A stretch of 64,000 nt of DNA from JABCZS01 sp041660525 (lineage in GTDB: Bacteria; Pseudomonadota; Gammaproteobacteria; JABCZS01). The notes below the pieces were generated by a model. It had not been told where the DNA came from. It ran no database searches and saw only the letters and a list, made by a program, of their open reading frames with translations. Below, in pieces: positions 44,470 to 53,443 of the stretch (position 1 is the stretch's first letter; every line of letters begins with the position of its first letter). The DNA lies in contig JBAZWD010000001.1 in NCBI GenBank assembly GCA_041660525.1, positions 248,001-312,000 of the forward strand, given 5' to 3'. Made by a program: the position numbers and the translations under genes.

Positions 44470-45367
44470 GTGGGTTAAACGCTTTTACCAATTCATCATG
44501 AGTGGTGGTATTGCCGAAGAATCCGTGACGATGGGTGTTTAATATTTTCTCATCATAGCTTCTTACTACAAGCGTATTCTTCTTTGGTTTAAAAGACTCA
44601 TTATTGGTGATTTCATACATTACTTGGTAAATAGGGTCTTGAGTCTTTGCTTCATTAACAATCTTCTTCATCTCATTTAAGGCATCTATTTTTTTCTGTA
44701 CCGTGGGTGCATCTATAGTACACCAGCTGAAACAGCCGTTTATTTTTTCTTCTAAACGTTTAATCTGAATATCCAATGCTTTAACTACTGATCTTTTTAA
44801 GAGCTCTGATGGTGTCTGTTTATTTTGTATTGATGCTGCCGGAGTTATAACGGGAGTCACGTTAGCGGGTGATGGAGGTGTGCTGATCTGTTCATGCGTA
44901 TTTGTTTGTTCAGCTTTAATGTTATTTTCTTTTTCAACAGTAGCTTGTTTTAAGCGTGATTTTGTTAATTGAACGCCTGCTTCTTTTGCAACTTTTTTCA
45001 ATGCGTTAAGCGTAGCCAATGCATTTGAATCTGAATCTTCGATTAGTTCAAAGCAGTCGATATAAAACCGTTCAAGTTGAGCTTGGTATTGCTCGAGTGG
45101 TACATTGTAATTTTTAGAATATTCTGAATAATCTCTAACCAATTTTGTAAAATACTCGGCAACTGTTAAGTTTGATTTTTTAAACGCTTCTTTAAAAGAA
45201 ATATTCGAGGTTTTTGTCTTAGGTGAGCCTTCAGATTTTTGCGGCAATATTTTTTTATTTTCGTAGTCACCGAAAAAATATTTTTTACCTTCAGGCGTAT
45301 TTGCTGGCAGCACTTGTGCGGCTGCTTGTTTCCCTGAGTAGTCAACCTTTGCTTTATCTTTTGGCAT
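44453..45367 (-). CDS. Hypothetical protein, effector-like
   Basis: Soluble, Lys/Glu/Asn-rich protein of 304 residues with no signal peptide or membrane segment. A Thr/Pro-rich linker (about residues 160-185) divides a helical N-terminal half from a C-terminal helical module (ALDIQIKRLEEKINGCFSWC, KKIDALNEMKKIVNEA, THRHGFFGNTTTHDELV). This type of C-terminal helix-Cys-x-x-Cys-helix module reminds me of poorly characterised proteins repeated in Legionella genomes, but I cannot name a family. Unlike its neighbours it has no housekeeping role. Effector status is a guess from style and context. Confidence 0.65.
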   Translation of the reverse strand: MPKDKAKVDYSGKQAAAQVLPANTPEGKKYFFGDYENKKILPQKSEGSPKTKTSNISFKEAFKKSNLTVAEYFTKLVRDYSEYSKNYNVPLEQYQAQLERFYIDCFELIEDSDSNALATLNALKKVAKEAGVQLTKSRLKQATVEKENNIKAEQTNTHEQISTPPSPANVTPVITPAASIQNKQTPSELLKRSVVKALDIQIKRLEEKINGCFSWCTIDAPTVQKKIDALNEMKKIVNEAKTQDPIYQVMYEITNNESFKPKKNTLVVRSYDEKILNTHRHGFFGNTTTHDELVKAFNPLKPKS

Positions 45368-45446
45368 GAAAAATCCTCTAATCGAATGCTTATACAGTTT
45401 TATAACTTATATAGATTATAGCAGAGATTTCTTAAGCTCAGATTAA

Positions 45447-45479
45447 AACTAACAAAGAAAACAGGGCTAGAATTAGCCC
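45447..45479 (-). terminator. typA terminator
   Basis: On the minus strand GGGCTA, ATTC loop, TAGCCC (45479-45464) overlaps the typA stop codon and is followed by TGTTTTCTTTG. Compact stem plus U-rich tail fit intrinsic termination. Confidence 0.7.
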
Positions 45480-47275
45480 CGTTTACGGTCGGTTTCTTTA
45501 AGGAATTTCTTACGGATACGGATATGTAGAGGGGTTATTTCTACCAATTCGTCGCTTTCGATAAAGCTTAAAGCTTGCTCTAAACTAAAACGAATCGGCG
45601 GCGTCAGTACAATATTTTCATCAGTACCTGAAGCGCGCATATTGGTGAGTTGTTTTTCTTTGACGGCGTTTACGACGAGGTCATTATCACGTGAGTGAAT
45701 GCCGACGATCATGCCTTCATACAATGCCGTTTGCGGTTCTACTAATAGGCGGCCGCGTTCTTGGAGATTAAATAAAGCAAAACCTGTGGCTTTTCCGGTT
45801 TGATTAGAAATTAATACGCCGTTATTGCGGGTATTGATCTTAGATTTAGAAATAGGACCATAGTGATCAAAAATATGATACATCAGGCCACTGCCAGAAG
45901 TCAGGGTCAAAAATTCAGTGTGAAAACCTATCAATGCGCGGGCAGGGGCAATATAATCTAAACGCACACGACCTTTGCCATCACTGATCATATCTTTAAG
46001 ATCGCCACCACGTTCGCCCAAAATTTCCATAATTGTGCCTTGATGTGTTTCTTCAATATCTAAAGTAACACTTTCATAAGGCTCCAGAGTTTCGCCGTTT
46101 TCTTCTTTAGTAATTACTTCAGGTTTACAAACAGCCAGCTCATATCCTTCACGACGCATGGTTTCAATTAAAATCGATAAATGTAATTCGCCACGACCAC
46201 AAACACGGAATTTATTAGGATCGGGCATGTCTTCAACACGCAAAGCTACGTTATGAATCAATTCTTTTTCTAAACGTTCTTTAATTTTACGACTGGTGAC
46301 ATATTTGCCTTCTTTGCCAGCAAAAGGTGAATCATTAACTTGGAAAGTCATGGTCACAGTAGGTTCTTCTACTGTTAATGGTGGCAATGCTTCTACATGA
46401 TCAGGCGCACAAATCGTATCAGAAATGTGAATATCTTCGATCCCGGTAATGGTGACAATATTGCCGGCAAACGCTTCAGGAACTTCTTTACGCTCTAAAC
46501 CGTGATAACCCAGAATTTGTAAAATACGACCACGGCGTACTTCACCTTCACGATTGATAATGCTAACAGGCATATTGCTCGTCATTTTGCCACGTTTAAT
46601 ACGACCAATACCAATAGCGCCGACATAACTGGAATAATCCAGTGAAGAAATCTGCATTTGCAATGGGCCTTCTTCATCTGCATTAGGTGGCGGCACAAAA
46701 TCTACGATAGCATTGAATAATGGATCCATATTGATATGTTCATCTGTTAAATGCTTGATAGCAAAGCCTTGTAACGCAGATGCATAAATAATCGGAAAAT
46801 CGAGCTGGGCATCGGTTGCACCTAAGCGATCAAATAAATCAAATACTTGATCAACTACCCAATCAGGGCGCGCGCCTGGGCGGTCAATTTTATTAATCAC
46901 AACAATAGGGCGCAGGCCATGGGCAAATGCTTTTTGGGTCACAAATCGTGTTTGTGGCATAGGGCCTTCAACGGCATCAACCAATAATAATACTGAGTCT
47001 ACCATCGTTAAAATACGTTCAACTTCGCCGCCAAAATCCGCGTGTCCTGGGGTATCGACAATATTAATATGATAACCATTCCATTCAATAGCCGTGTTTT
47101 TAGCCAAAATGGTAATACCACGTTCTTTTTCAAGCGCATTAGAATCCATAACCCGCTCAACTTTATCGGCTCTGGCGTCCAGCGTACCGGATAGTTGTAA
47201 TAATTGGTCAACTAGGGTGGTTTTTCCGTGGTCAACGTGGGCGATAATAGCGATGTTACGCAATAGTTTAGACAT
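45473..47275 (-). CDS. typA: Ribosome-associated GTPase BipA/TypA
   Basis: Translational GTPase involved in ribosome assembly and stress, 600 residues. G1 is AHVDHGKTT, the switch region ERGITILAKN, G3 DTPGHADFGGEVER, G4 NKIDRPGA and G5 SALQG. Domains II, III, V and the BipA-specific C-terminal domain follow (LVEPQTALYEGMIVG, NMRASGTDE). Confidence 0.96.
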   Translation of the reverse strand: MSKLLRNIAIIAHVDHGKTTLVDQLLQLSGTLDARADKVERVMDSNALEKERGITILAKNTAIEWNGYHINIVDTPGHADFGGEVERILTMVDSVLLLVDAVEGPMPQTRFVTQKAFAHGLRPIVVINKIDRPGARPDWVVDQVFDLFDRLGATDAQLDFPIIYASALQGFAIKHLTDEHINMDPLFNAIVDFVPPPNADEEGPLQMQISSLDYSSYVGAIGIGRIKRGKMTSNMPVSIINREGEVRRGRILQILGYHGLERKEVPEAFAGNIVTITGIEDIHISDTICAPDHVEALPPLTVEEPTVTMTFQVNDSPFAGKEGKYVTSRKIKERLEKELIHNVALRVEDMPDPNKFRVCGRGELHLSILIETMRREGYELAVCKPEVITKEENGETLEPYESVTLDIEETHQGTIMEILGERGGDLKDMISDGKGRVRLDYIAPARALIGFHTEFLTLTSGSGLMYHIFDHYGPISKSKINTRNNGVLISNQTGKATGFALFNLQERGRLLVEPQTALYEGMIVGIHSRDNDLVVNAVKEKQLTNMRASGTDENIVLTPPIRFSLEQALSFIESDELVEITPLHIRIRKKFLKETDRKRG

Positions 47276-47334
47276 AATGTGCTCATTCTAAGGGTTGAAA
47301 GTAGGACATTATATCTGAAAATTTGCTGACTTGC

Positions 47335-47964
47335 TTAAATATAATAGGTGCTTTTGGTCATTATTTTTGAAGATAAAGACATAAGCAGTTGAATAAGTTG
47401 AGGTAAAGCTTCACCGCCCGCAGCTAAGGCATCTTGTTGGTGTTTGATTTCATCACACTGCATTTGCGTGATTATCGCGCGGCTTTTTTGATCATGCTCG
47501 GGTAAGCGCAAGAGATGATCAGATAAATGATCGGCGACTTGTTGTTCGGTTTCTGCAATAAATCCTAAACTGATTTTATCTGAAAATAATCCTGCCAACA
47601 TGCCGGTTAAAACTGAGCAGCTGAAAAAACCTAAATTTAAAATACTGGGGCGGTCATTTAATTCTTCTAAACGTTGTGCGCACCAAGCGAGGTGATCGGT
47701 TTCTTCATCGGCAGCGTTCAGCAAGTGTTCTTTTGTTTGTTCATCTTTAGCGACTAAGGCTTGTCCTAAATATAAAGCTTGCGCGCAAATTTCACCTGTG
47801 TGATTAATGCGCATTAAGCTTGCGCAGAATTTTTTATCGGATGCCGATAATTCGGTTTCTAAAATATTTTGCGCAGGCGATATGCGTTTTGCAGGGCGCG
47901 GGCTTAATATTGAATTTTGTAATTCAATTAAAAATTGGTCAAGCTTGCTATAAGACAACATCAT
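47335..47964 (-). CDS. coq7: Demethoxyubiquinone hydroxylase
   Basis: Di-iron monooxygenase for the C6 hydroxylation of ubiquinone synthesis, 209 residues. Iron ligands are visible in MRINHTGEICAQALY, DEETDHLAW, ETEQQVADHL and CDEIKHQQDA. Coq7 rather than UbiF is used by many intracellular and marine proteobacteria. It begins with two ATGs that overlap the stop of the upstream secreted-protein gene (ATGATG). Confidence 0.94.
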   Translation of the reverse strand: MMLSYSKLDQFLIELQNSILSPRPAKRISPAQNILETELSASDKKFCASLMRINHTGEICAQALYLGQALVAKDEQTKEHLLNAADEETDHLAWCAQRLEELNDRPSILNLGFFSCSVLTGMLAGLFSDKISLGFIAETEQQVADHLSDHLLRLPEHDQKSRAIITQMQCDEIKHQQDALAAGGEALPQLIQLLMSLSSKIMTKSTYYI

Positions 47965-48488
47965 TTATCTATATACGTTTCACGTGCATGGTCTGCTGCA
48001 TCGGTTGCTGCAGGATCAATATACATGGGCGTGGGTGCAGCAGAAGCATCATAAGCTTCTAGTAAACATAATTCTGTTGAAACGCTGCAGACACATTGTG
48101 GGCCAGGGAAATGTGGATTTAGATTACAATACCAATTAATATTTGTAGGTTTTAAATCTGCGCGTGTACCGGCTTGTACGAAACGGATGACTTCACCGTC
48201 GTAGTTGCCGTGGTAATCGCATTCAAAATAACCGTAGCTGTTTTCTAAATTTGTGAGTTGGATCCAGCGGGCTTCAATAAAACCGCTAACTTTGGTGGAA
48301 TTGCCTTTTGCGTGTTGTGGGAAGGCAAAATGTCCTGTCCAACCAGGAGCTTGTGAATACCAGCTGTATTCGCCGGATGTGCGTTTAATTTCTTTTAGGC
48401 TTGGGCAGGTATTATTAGCATTCATGTTTGCAAAGCTCGTAAAACTTGCGAGCAGTAATAGACTGGATAAGAGCATTCTTACAAACAT
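47961..48488 (-). CDS. Secreted hypothetical protein (DUF3757-like)
   Basis: Exported protein of 175 residues: signal peptide MFVRMLLSSLLLLASFTSFA/NM, then six or more Cys including NTCPSLKEIKR, FECDYHGNYDG, WYCNLNP and CVCSVSTELCLLEA. The CPSL...GEYSWYSQAPGWTGHF pattern resembles DUF3757 proteins common in Legionella, of unknown role. Even Cys number and an exported fate suggest disulfides. Confidence 0.7.
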   Translation of the reverse strand: MFVRMLLSSLLLLASFTSFANMNANNTCPSLKEIKRTSGEYSWYSQAPGWTGHFAFPQHAKGNSTKVSGFIEARWIQLTNLENSYGYFECDYHGNYDGEVIRFVQAGTRADLKPTNINWYCNLNPHFPGPQCVCSVSTELCLLEAYDASAAPTPMYIDPAATDAADHARETYIDK

Positions 48489-48530
48489 GGTATTGTCCTT
48501 ATATAAAATACAATAATAGCTAACTATGCC

Positions 48531-49187
48531 TTATTTTAGTATCTTTTTGGTAAAACTCGCGCGTAAATAATAGCCGCGAGGTAGGGTTAATATAGGTTCT
48601 CCGCTTTCACCTATGCCGTTGGAGAGTATGCGTGCATGGGCTGCTTTTGGTCTTAATTGTAGATAAGTTCCGTGACCTGCTGTGATATTCGCTAATTGTC
48701 CTAAACTTATCATTTCCATTAACTCTTCCCAATCTGTTTGTAGTATTTGTTCTTGCGTTTCACTGGGTTGCCATAAGACGGCTTGGCCTATTTTTCGGTC
48801 GGTGATGGGGGTGGTTTTGTTTGGGGTAATAATGGGGATCCACAGGATTTTTTTAAGTTTTTGATAGACTGGGGATTCATGCCAGGTTTGGCCTAGGGTT
48901 AGCGTGAGGGATGCGCTGCAAATAAATGTGGATTCTAAAGGTTGGCCTTTTGGATTGATGGGGATGGTTTTTAATTCTATTCCTAAATGTTCGAAGTCGG
49001 GTTGGGGTTTGTTGCCGCTGGTTGTGCCTAAAACAATTTCTAATAATTGTCCCACAAAACCTTTACTGGTGCGTGTATCATTAGGCACAGAGAATTGCCA
49101 TTGGCTGGCTAATTCGCCTACACTCATATGTTGTAAAGCATAAGCTTTTTGCAAGAGTTGTTCTGTTGTTTGTTGAGGAATAGTCAT
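48531..49187 (-). CDS. mutH: DNA mismatch repair endonuclease MutH
   Basis: Nicks the unmethylated strand at hemimethylated GATC sites when activated by MutL; 218 residues. The catalytic triad is readable in PDFEHLGIELKTIP (Asp, Glu, Lys). KGFVGQLLE is the N-terminal motif and DWEELMEMI lies in the C-terminal arm. Its presence implies Dam methylation and methyl-directed repair in this organism. Confidence 0.93.
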   Translation of the reverse strand: MTIPQQTTEQLLQKAYALQHMSVGELASQWQFSVPNDTRTSKGFVGQLLEIVLGTTSGNKPQPDFEHLGIELKTIPINPKGQPLESTFICSASLTLTLGQTWHESPVYQKLKKILWIPIITPNKTTPITDRKIGQAVLWQPSETQEQILQTDWEELMEMISLGQLANITAGHGTYLQLRPKAAHARILSNGIGESGEPILTLPRGYYLRASFTKKILK

Positions 49188-49225
49188 TGTATCGCCCAGT
49201 ATACCATTTGTTTTAGGATGTTATC

Positions 49226-50014
49226 ATGTTGCATTATCCAAATATTGATCCTGTTGCTTTGTCGCTTGGCCCTATCAAAATATATTGGTATGGGATCATG
49301 TACATGCTTGCATTTTTTTCTGCGTGGTATTTAGGTGTCATGCGTGCTAAAAAAAGTGATACGTGGACACAAGCACAGGTGACCGATTTAATTTTTTACG
49401 GCGCTTTCGGCGTTATTCTGGGTGGGCGCTTAGGTTATGTTTTATTTTATAAATTTACGGATTTTATTCATGATCCCTTGATGCTAGTGCAAATTTGGCA
49501 AGGTGGCATGTCGTTTCATGGTGGTTTATTAGGCGTGTTGGTAGCGATGCTATTGTTTGCAAAAAAATACCATAAAACTTTTTATCAAGTTACAGATTTT
49601 GTTTCACCGCTTGTGCCCCTTGGTTTAGGTTTTGGACGTATGGGTAATTTTATTAATGGTGAATTATGGGGACGTGTTACGGATGTACCTTGGGGCATGG
49701 TGTTTCCACATGCAGGGTCGCTTGCACGTCATCCTTCTGCGCTTTACCAAGCTTTTTTAGAAGGCGTGGTATTATTTTTAATTGTATGGATATTTTCCAG
49801 TAAACCACGGCCCACTATGGCAGTGTCAGGTGTATTTGCTTTAGGTTATGCTATTTTGCGTATTTTTTCCGAGATGTTTCGCGAGCCGGATGCGCACATC
49901 GGTTTTGTATTTTTAAACGCTATTACTATGGGACAATTATTGTCATTTGCTTTAGCCATTTGGGGCATATTATTAATTTATTTTGCTTACATAAAAAATA
50001 AAGAGGCTTTATGA
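49226..50014 (+). CDS. lgt: Prolipoprotein diacylglyceryl transferase
   Basis: Inner-membrane enzyme that attaches diacylglycerol to the lipobox Cys, 262 residues with seven membrane segments. Motifs: PIKIYWYGIMYMLAF, GGRLGYVLFY, GGMSFHGGLLG and the Lgt signature GRMGNFINGELWGR. AGGA sits 7 nt before the ATG. Its stop overlaps the thyA start by 4 nt. Confidence 0.96.
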   Translation: MLHYPNIDPVALSLGPIKIYWYGIMYMLAFFSAWYLGVMRAKKSDTWTQAQVTDLIFYGAFGVILGGRLGYVLFYKFTDFIHDPLMLVQIWQGGMSFHGGLLGVLVAMLLFAKKYHKTFYQVTDFVSPLVPLGLGFGRMGNFINGELWGRVTDVPWGMVFPHAGSLARHPSALYQAFLEGVVLFLIVWIFSSKPRPTMAVSGVFALGYAILRIFSEMFREPDAHIGFVFLNAITMGQLLSFALAIWGILLIYFAYIKNKEAL

Positions 50015-50805
50015 AAACATATTTAGATTTATTACGTCATGTACGTTTTAATGGTACAGAAAAAACTGATCGTACAGGAACAGGGACGCGTAGCGTGTTT
50101 GGTTATCAAATGCGTTTTGATTTAAATCAAGGTTTTCCTATGCTCACGACCAAAAAATTACATTTAAAATCGATTATTCATGAATTGCTTTGGTTTTTAC
50201 AAGGTAATACTAATGTAAAATATTTACAGGAAAATGGTGTAAAAATTTGGGATGAATGGGCTGATGCAAGCGGTGAATTAGGTCCTGTATATGGTCATCA
50301 ATGGCGTTCATGGCCTACAACCGATGGACGTACGATAGATCAAATTACACAAGTGATTAAAGAAATTCGCGAGCATCCAGATTCCAGACGTTTAATTGTA
50401 TCAAGCTGGAATGTGGGTGAAATAGGAAAAATGGCATTGCCACCTTGTCATTGTTTCTTTCAATTTTATGTGGCGGATAATAAATTATCCTGTCAATTAT
50501 ATCAACGCAGCGCCGATATTTTTTTAGGCGTGCCGTTTAATATTGCTTCGTATGCATTGTTAACTATGATGGTGGCACAAGTAACTGGTTTGGGTGTCGG
50601 TGATTTTGTTCACACCTTAGGCGATGCACATTTATATTCCAATCATTTAGAACAAGCAGACGAGCAATTAAAACGCGAACCTTTAGCGTTACCAACCATG
50701 CGCATTAATCCCAATGTAAAATCAATTTTTGATTTTACATTTGAAGATTTTGTTTTAGAAAATTATCACGCGCATCCACATATCAAAGCGCCAGTCGCAG
50801 TATAA
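50011..50805 (+). CDS. thyA: Thymidylate synthase
   Basis: Methylates dUMP to dTMP, 264 residues, the standard E. coli length. Catalytic Cys is in MALPPCHCFFQFYV; other motifs are GTRSVFGYQMRFDL, WDEWAD, RRLIVSSWNV, LYQRSADIFLGVPFNIASYA and HTLGDAHLYSNH. Coupled to lgt by ATGA overlap; folA follows after 7 nt, a common lgt-thyA-folA order. Confidence 0.97.
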   Translation: MKTYLDLLRHVRFNGTEKTDRTGTGTRSVFGYQMRFDLNQGFPMLTTKKLHLKSIIHELLWFLQGNTNVKYLQENGVKIWDEWADASGELGPVYGHQWRSWPTTDGRTIDQITQVIKEIREHPDSRRLIVSSWNVGEIGKMALPPCHCFFQFYVADNKLSCQLYQRSADIFLGVPFNIASYALLTMMVAQVTGLGVGDFVHTLGDAHLYSNHLEQADEQLKREPLALPTMRINPNVKSIFDFTFEDFVLENYHAHPHIKAPVAV

Positions 50806-50812
50806 GGGAAAT

Positions 50813-51283
50813 ATGATTTCATTAATTGCGGCTATGACTCATGATCATTGTATCGGCAAAGATAATCGTATGCCATGGCATTTGCCCGCAGATTTAAAAC
50901 ATTTTAAAAAAATCACTTTAAATAAACCCATTATCATGGGACGTCGTACTTATGAATCATTAGGAAAAGCATTGCCACAGCGCACCAATATTGTGGTGAC
51001 TTCGCAAAAGAATTATATTGCCCCAGATTGTTTGATTGTTCATGATTTATCAGATGCAATTAAAGCCGCAGGAAATGTAGATGAAATTATGATCATCGGG
51101 GGTGGGCAATTATATTCTGAAGCGATTAATATCGTAGATCGTATGTATTTAACGTTTATTGATTTAAACACACAAGGCGATACATTTTTTCCAAAATGGA
51201 ATGAAAATGATTGGCGAGAAATTTCTCGGGAAACGCATCAAAAAGATGCGATGAATCCTATGATTATGCGTTTGTTGTATTAG
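50813..51283 (+). CDS. folA: Dihydrofolate reductase
   Basis: Regenerates tetrahydrofolate after thymidylate synthase; 156 residues. Motifs ISLIAAMTHDHCIGKDNRMPWHLPADLKHF (with catalytic Asp after W), IIMGRRTYESLG and MIIGGGQLYSEAI are typical, each read here in short pieces. Its stop overlaps the convergent kinase-like gene by 4 nt. Confidence 0.95.
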   Translation: MISLIAAMTHDHCIGKDNRMPWHLPADLKHFKKITLNKPIIMGRRTYESLGKALPQRTNIVVTSQKNYIAPDCLIVHDLSDAIKAAGNVDEIMIIGGGQLYSEAINIVDRMYLTFIDLNTQGDTFFPKWNENDWREISRETHQKDAMNPMIMRLLY

Positions 51284-52668
51284 AGCATAGTGCATGAATC
51301 ACTTGAAGATGGTTTTGGATAGAGTGTATCTATAGAAAGAGCATCAATCATGGCTATACGTTTTGCTACTGGCGCGCTCACAATCTCTGCTATATATGGC
51401 TTTAGTTTACTGTTTATCGGATGATTGTGTAAAGCACAAATAAATTCTGCGCATTGGGTGGGAAAAGATTTTATATTATGTAATGTTTGAATACACCAGA
51501 TTTCAAAATCTATAGAATTTTCTCGGGTAACATCAAGGATTTTTCTCCAATTCCACATTGAACCAGCGAAATTAGTATTATTGGGAATGGAAGGATTAAT
51601 ATTTTTTTGCTCTAGTAATGGCTTTAGTTCAGTTATAATCATCTCTTTAGTGATCATGGTTTTTATCAAATTCTTGGGCGCATCGTTCATATCATCAGAC
51701 AGTAATAGATTTAAAATATTTTGATAATTTTCATCTGTAAGTTCATCGGACATATATTGTTGTAATTGCGATCTCTTATTAGCAGCTTCTGTTTGATTTG
51801 TTTTATAACCACCAAAGTCTATGAGTTCAAATTTAATATGATCCTCATTGTCTGTGAAGCCAATATTGTTTAGATTATGAATATCACAGCTTTGATATAT
51901 AAATGCAATCGCGAGCCCCTGCACTAATCCAACAGCAGGTTTGCCATAAATATATAAATTTTTTTCATCAGTACGAATAGGATCTAATGCGATCAATTTA
52001 TCTTTATTAAAAAATTGATAGAAACTTGAGAATAATATATCGGTAGATTCTTTAGAGAGTAAATATGCTCTTGCTTTTAAAAAATCATTTAGAGTAATGA
52101 ATTTTGTAAATAATTTTGAAGTAATGATTCTCCCGTTTTCCAGGGTGCGCTCTTTACCCAATTGACGATAATTTTTTCTGATATATTCCGCGCGACTATG
52201 TTCCTTTGTAGCATCTATTTTTATAATCCAACGATGCAGATATTTTGTGGCATCTTTTTCTGAAAATGAAATACGCTTTACCCCAAAAGAACCATCAACG
52301 GCACTATGAGGTTTTTTCCATATATTCATAATGTATACTGCATTTGCATTAGATGTAGGATTCTTGCGATCGATCTTTTCTAATTGATGATGTTCAAGTA
52401 AATCTGCAGTGTTATTTAAAACATCTAATAGACGTTTTTTTAATAATGCAGGTATAGCATTATCGCTAGCAAGTTTTTCTTTGAAAATTTTAATTAGATC
52501 GCTATTGGGTTTGTCTGCATTTGTTACTAATAAATTAATAAACGCTAGGGCATATTTGCGCTCATTTGCGTAAATATCATCTTGGCTGGGGTATAGGCAT
52601 AGCTCGCCGATATCATCGTAAACAAATCTCACAATGGCTATATGTAATGCATCTGTGAGTGTTTTCAC
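51280..52668 (-). CDS. Kinase-like protein with C-terminal CaaX box, candidate host-targeted effector
   Basis: Soluble protein of 462 residues, no signal peptide. The middle looks like an atypical protein or lipid kinase fold: a glycine-loop-like GSFGVKR (126-132), a lysine in WIIKID (K150), a catalytic-loop-like CDIHNLNN in which D262 and N267 have the D+5 = N spacing of HRDxxxxN, and ELIDFGG with a DFG at 284-286. The order of K, D, N and DFG is that of kinases, but the overall identity to any family is unknown to me. The last four residues are CTML, confirmed from the DNA (minus strand TGC ACT ATG CTC TAA), a CaaX box; Leu at the end predicts geranylgeranylation. Legionella effectors use host prenylation this way. 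Effector status and activity are inferences. The segment is AT-rich like its neighbours. Confidence 0.7.
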   Translation of the reverse strand: MKTLTDALHIAIVRFVYDDIGELCLYPSQDDIYANERKYALAFINLLVTNADKPNSDLIKIFKEKLASDNAIPALLKKRLLDVLNNTADLLEHHQLEKIDRKNPTSNANAVYIMNIWKKPHSAVDGSFGVKRISFSEKDATKYLHRWIIKIDATKEHSRAEYIRKNYRQLGKERTLENGRIITSKLFTKFITLNDFLKARAYLLSKESTDILFSSFYQFFNKDKLIALDPIRTDEKNLYIYGKPAVGLVQGLAIAFIYQSCDIHNLNNIGFTDNEDHIKFELIDFGGYKTNQTEAANKRSQLQQYMSDELTDENYQNILNLLLSDDMNDAPKNLIKTMITKEMIITELKPLLEQKNINPSIPNNTNFAGSMWNWRKILDVTRENSIDFEIWCIQTLHNIKSFPTQCAEFICALHNHPINSKLKPYIAEIVSAPVAKRIAMIDALSIDTLYPKPSSSDSCTML

Positions 52669-52756
52669 TTCATTGATCTCTTGCTATATATGTTTATTAT
52701 AACAATATATAGTTAGTTGTCAATATTATATTACTTCATTAATTGAAATTTCAGCT

Positions 52757-53131
52757 TTAAAATAATTTAAGTCCACAATATTTATGAAAATGCCTAAAAT
52801 CATCATCAGATGTAATAAGAGGAATTTGATGATCAATGCAGCTTTGGGCAATTAAAGTATCTGCCAGTCGAGCTTTTAATTTCTTTTTAATTAATTTAGC
52901 ACGGGTAAGACCGGTTCTTTGCCAAAATCCATTTTGCAGCTCAAGAGTGGGTAATTCTGTTAAATATTTAATAGCATCAGATGTTAAACAGGGATCACTT
53001 AATAATTCTGATAAAACAACAGGCGGCAAAATTAAAGAATGAAAGGAAAGAATTTCATCCACTTTATTAGTTTGTACGTTTTTTTTGCCTTTAAAATAAT
53101 CGATTAATACAGAAGTATCAGCTGCGATCAT
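52757..53131 (-). CDS. PIN-domain toxin
   Basis: VapC-like ribonuclease of 124 residues: IAADTSVLIDYF, VVLSELLSD, RLADTLIAQSC and ITSDDDF supply the acidic active-site residues. Its ATG overlaps the antitoxin stop by 4 nt. The family differs from the VapC at 19884, being shorter at the N-terminus and paired with an RHH antitoxin. Confidence 0.9.
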   Translation of the reverse strand: MIAADTSVLIDYFKGKKNVQTNKVDEILSFHSLILPPVVLSELLSDPCLTSDAIKYLTELPTLELQNGFWQRTGLTRAKLIKKKLKARLADTLIAQSCIDHQIPLITSDDDFRHFHKYCGLKLF

Positions 53132-53346
53132 TTCTCGCTCCGATCTTTACGAAGTTCATTAACGTCAATAGTAAAATCAATTTTACCACGTAAGGTACGC
53201 AAATGTTCATAAGCGTGGGCTCTTGCTAATTGCTCTAAAGCAATTTTCAAAGTCTCAGTTAAGCCTTTGCCAGTAGATTCTTGTGCTTCATGTAGTAATT
53301 TCACCGGTAAATGGGCAGTTACTTTTTGTGTTTGTATATGCTGCAT
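53128..53346 (-). CDS. Ribbon-helix-helix antitoxin of the PIN toxin
   Basis: Antitoxin of 72 residues. QKVTAHLPVKLLHEAQESTG is an RHH-type N-terminal DNA-binding region, followed by GLTETLKIALEQLAR and a charged C-terminal toxin-binding tail ending DRSEK. Coupled to the toxin gene. Operator repeats lie directly upstream. Confidence 0.85.
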   Translation of the reverse strand: MQHIQTQKVTAHLPVKLLHEAQESTGKGLTETLKIALEQLARAHAYEHLRTLRGKIDFTIDVNELRKDRSEK

Positions 53347-53363
53347 AATATTCCTTAATATAA

Positions 53364-53393
53364 GTTACGTATAGTATACCGTAACCTGTTACG
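53364..53393. promoter_or_regulatory. Operator of the PIN/RHH module: three GTTACG half-sites
   Basis: GTTACG at 53364-53369, CGTAAC (inverted) at 53380-53385 and GTTACG at 53388-53393, with a palindromic core GTATAC between the first two. The array begins 18 nt upstream of the antitoxin start, fitting cooperative RHH binding. Confidence 0.65.
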
Positions 53394-53443
53394 TAAATCA
53401 AGATATTTTGCCAAACACAGTTGGTTTTATGTAAAATACCCCT

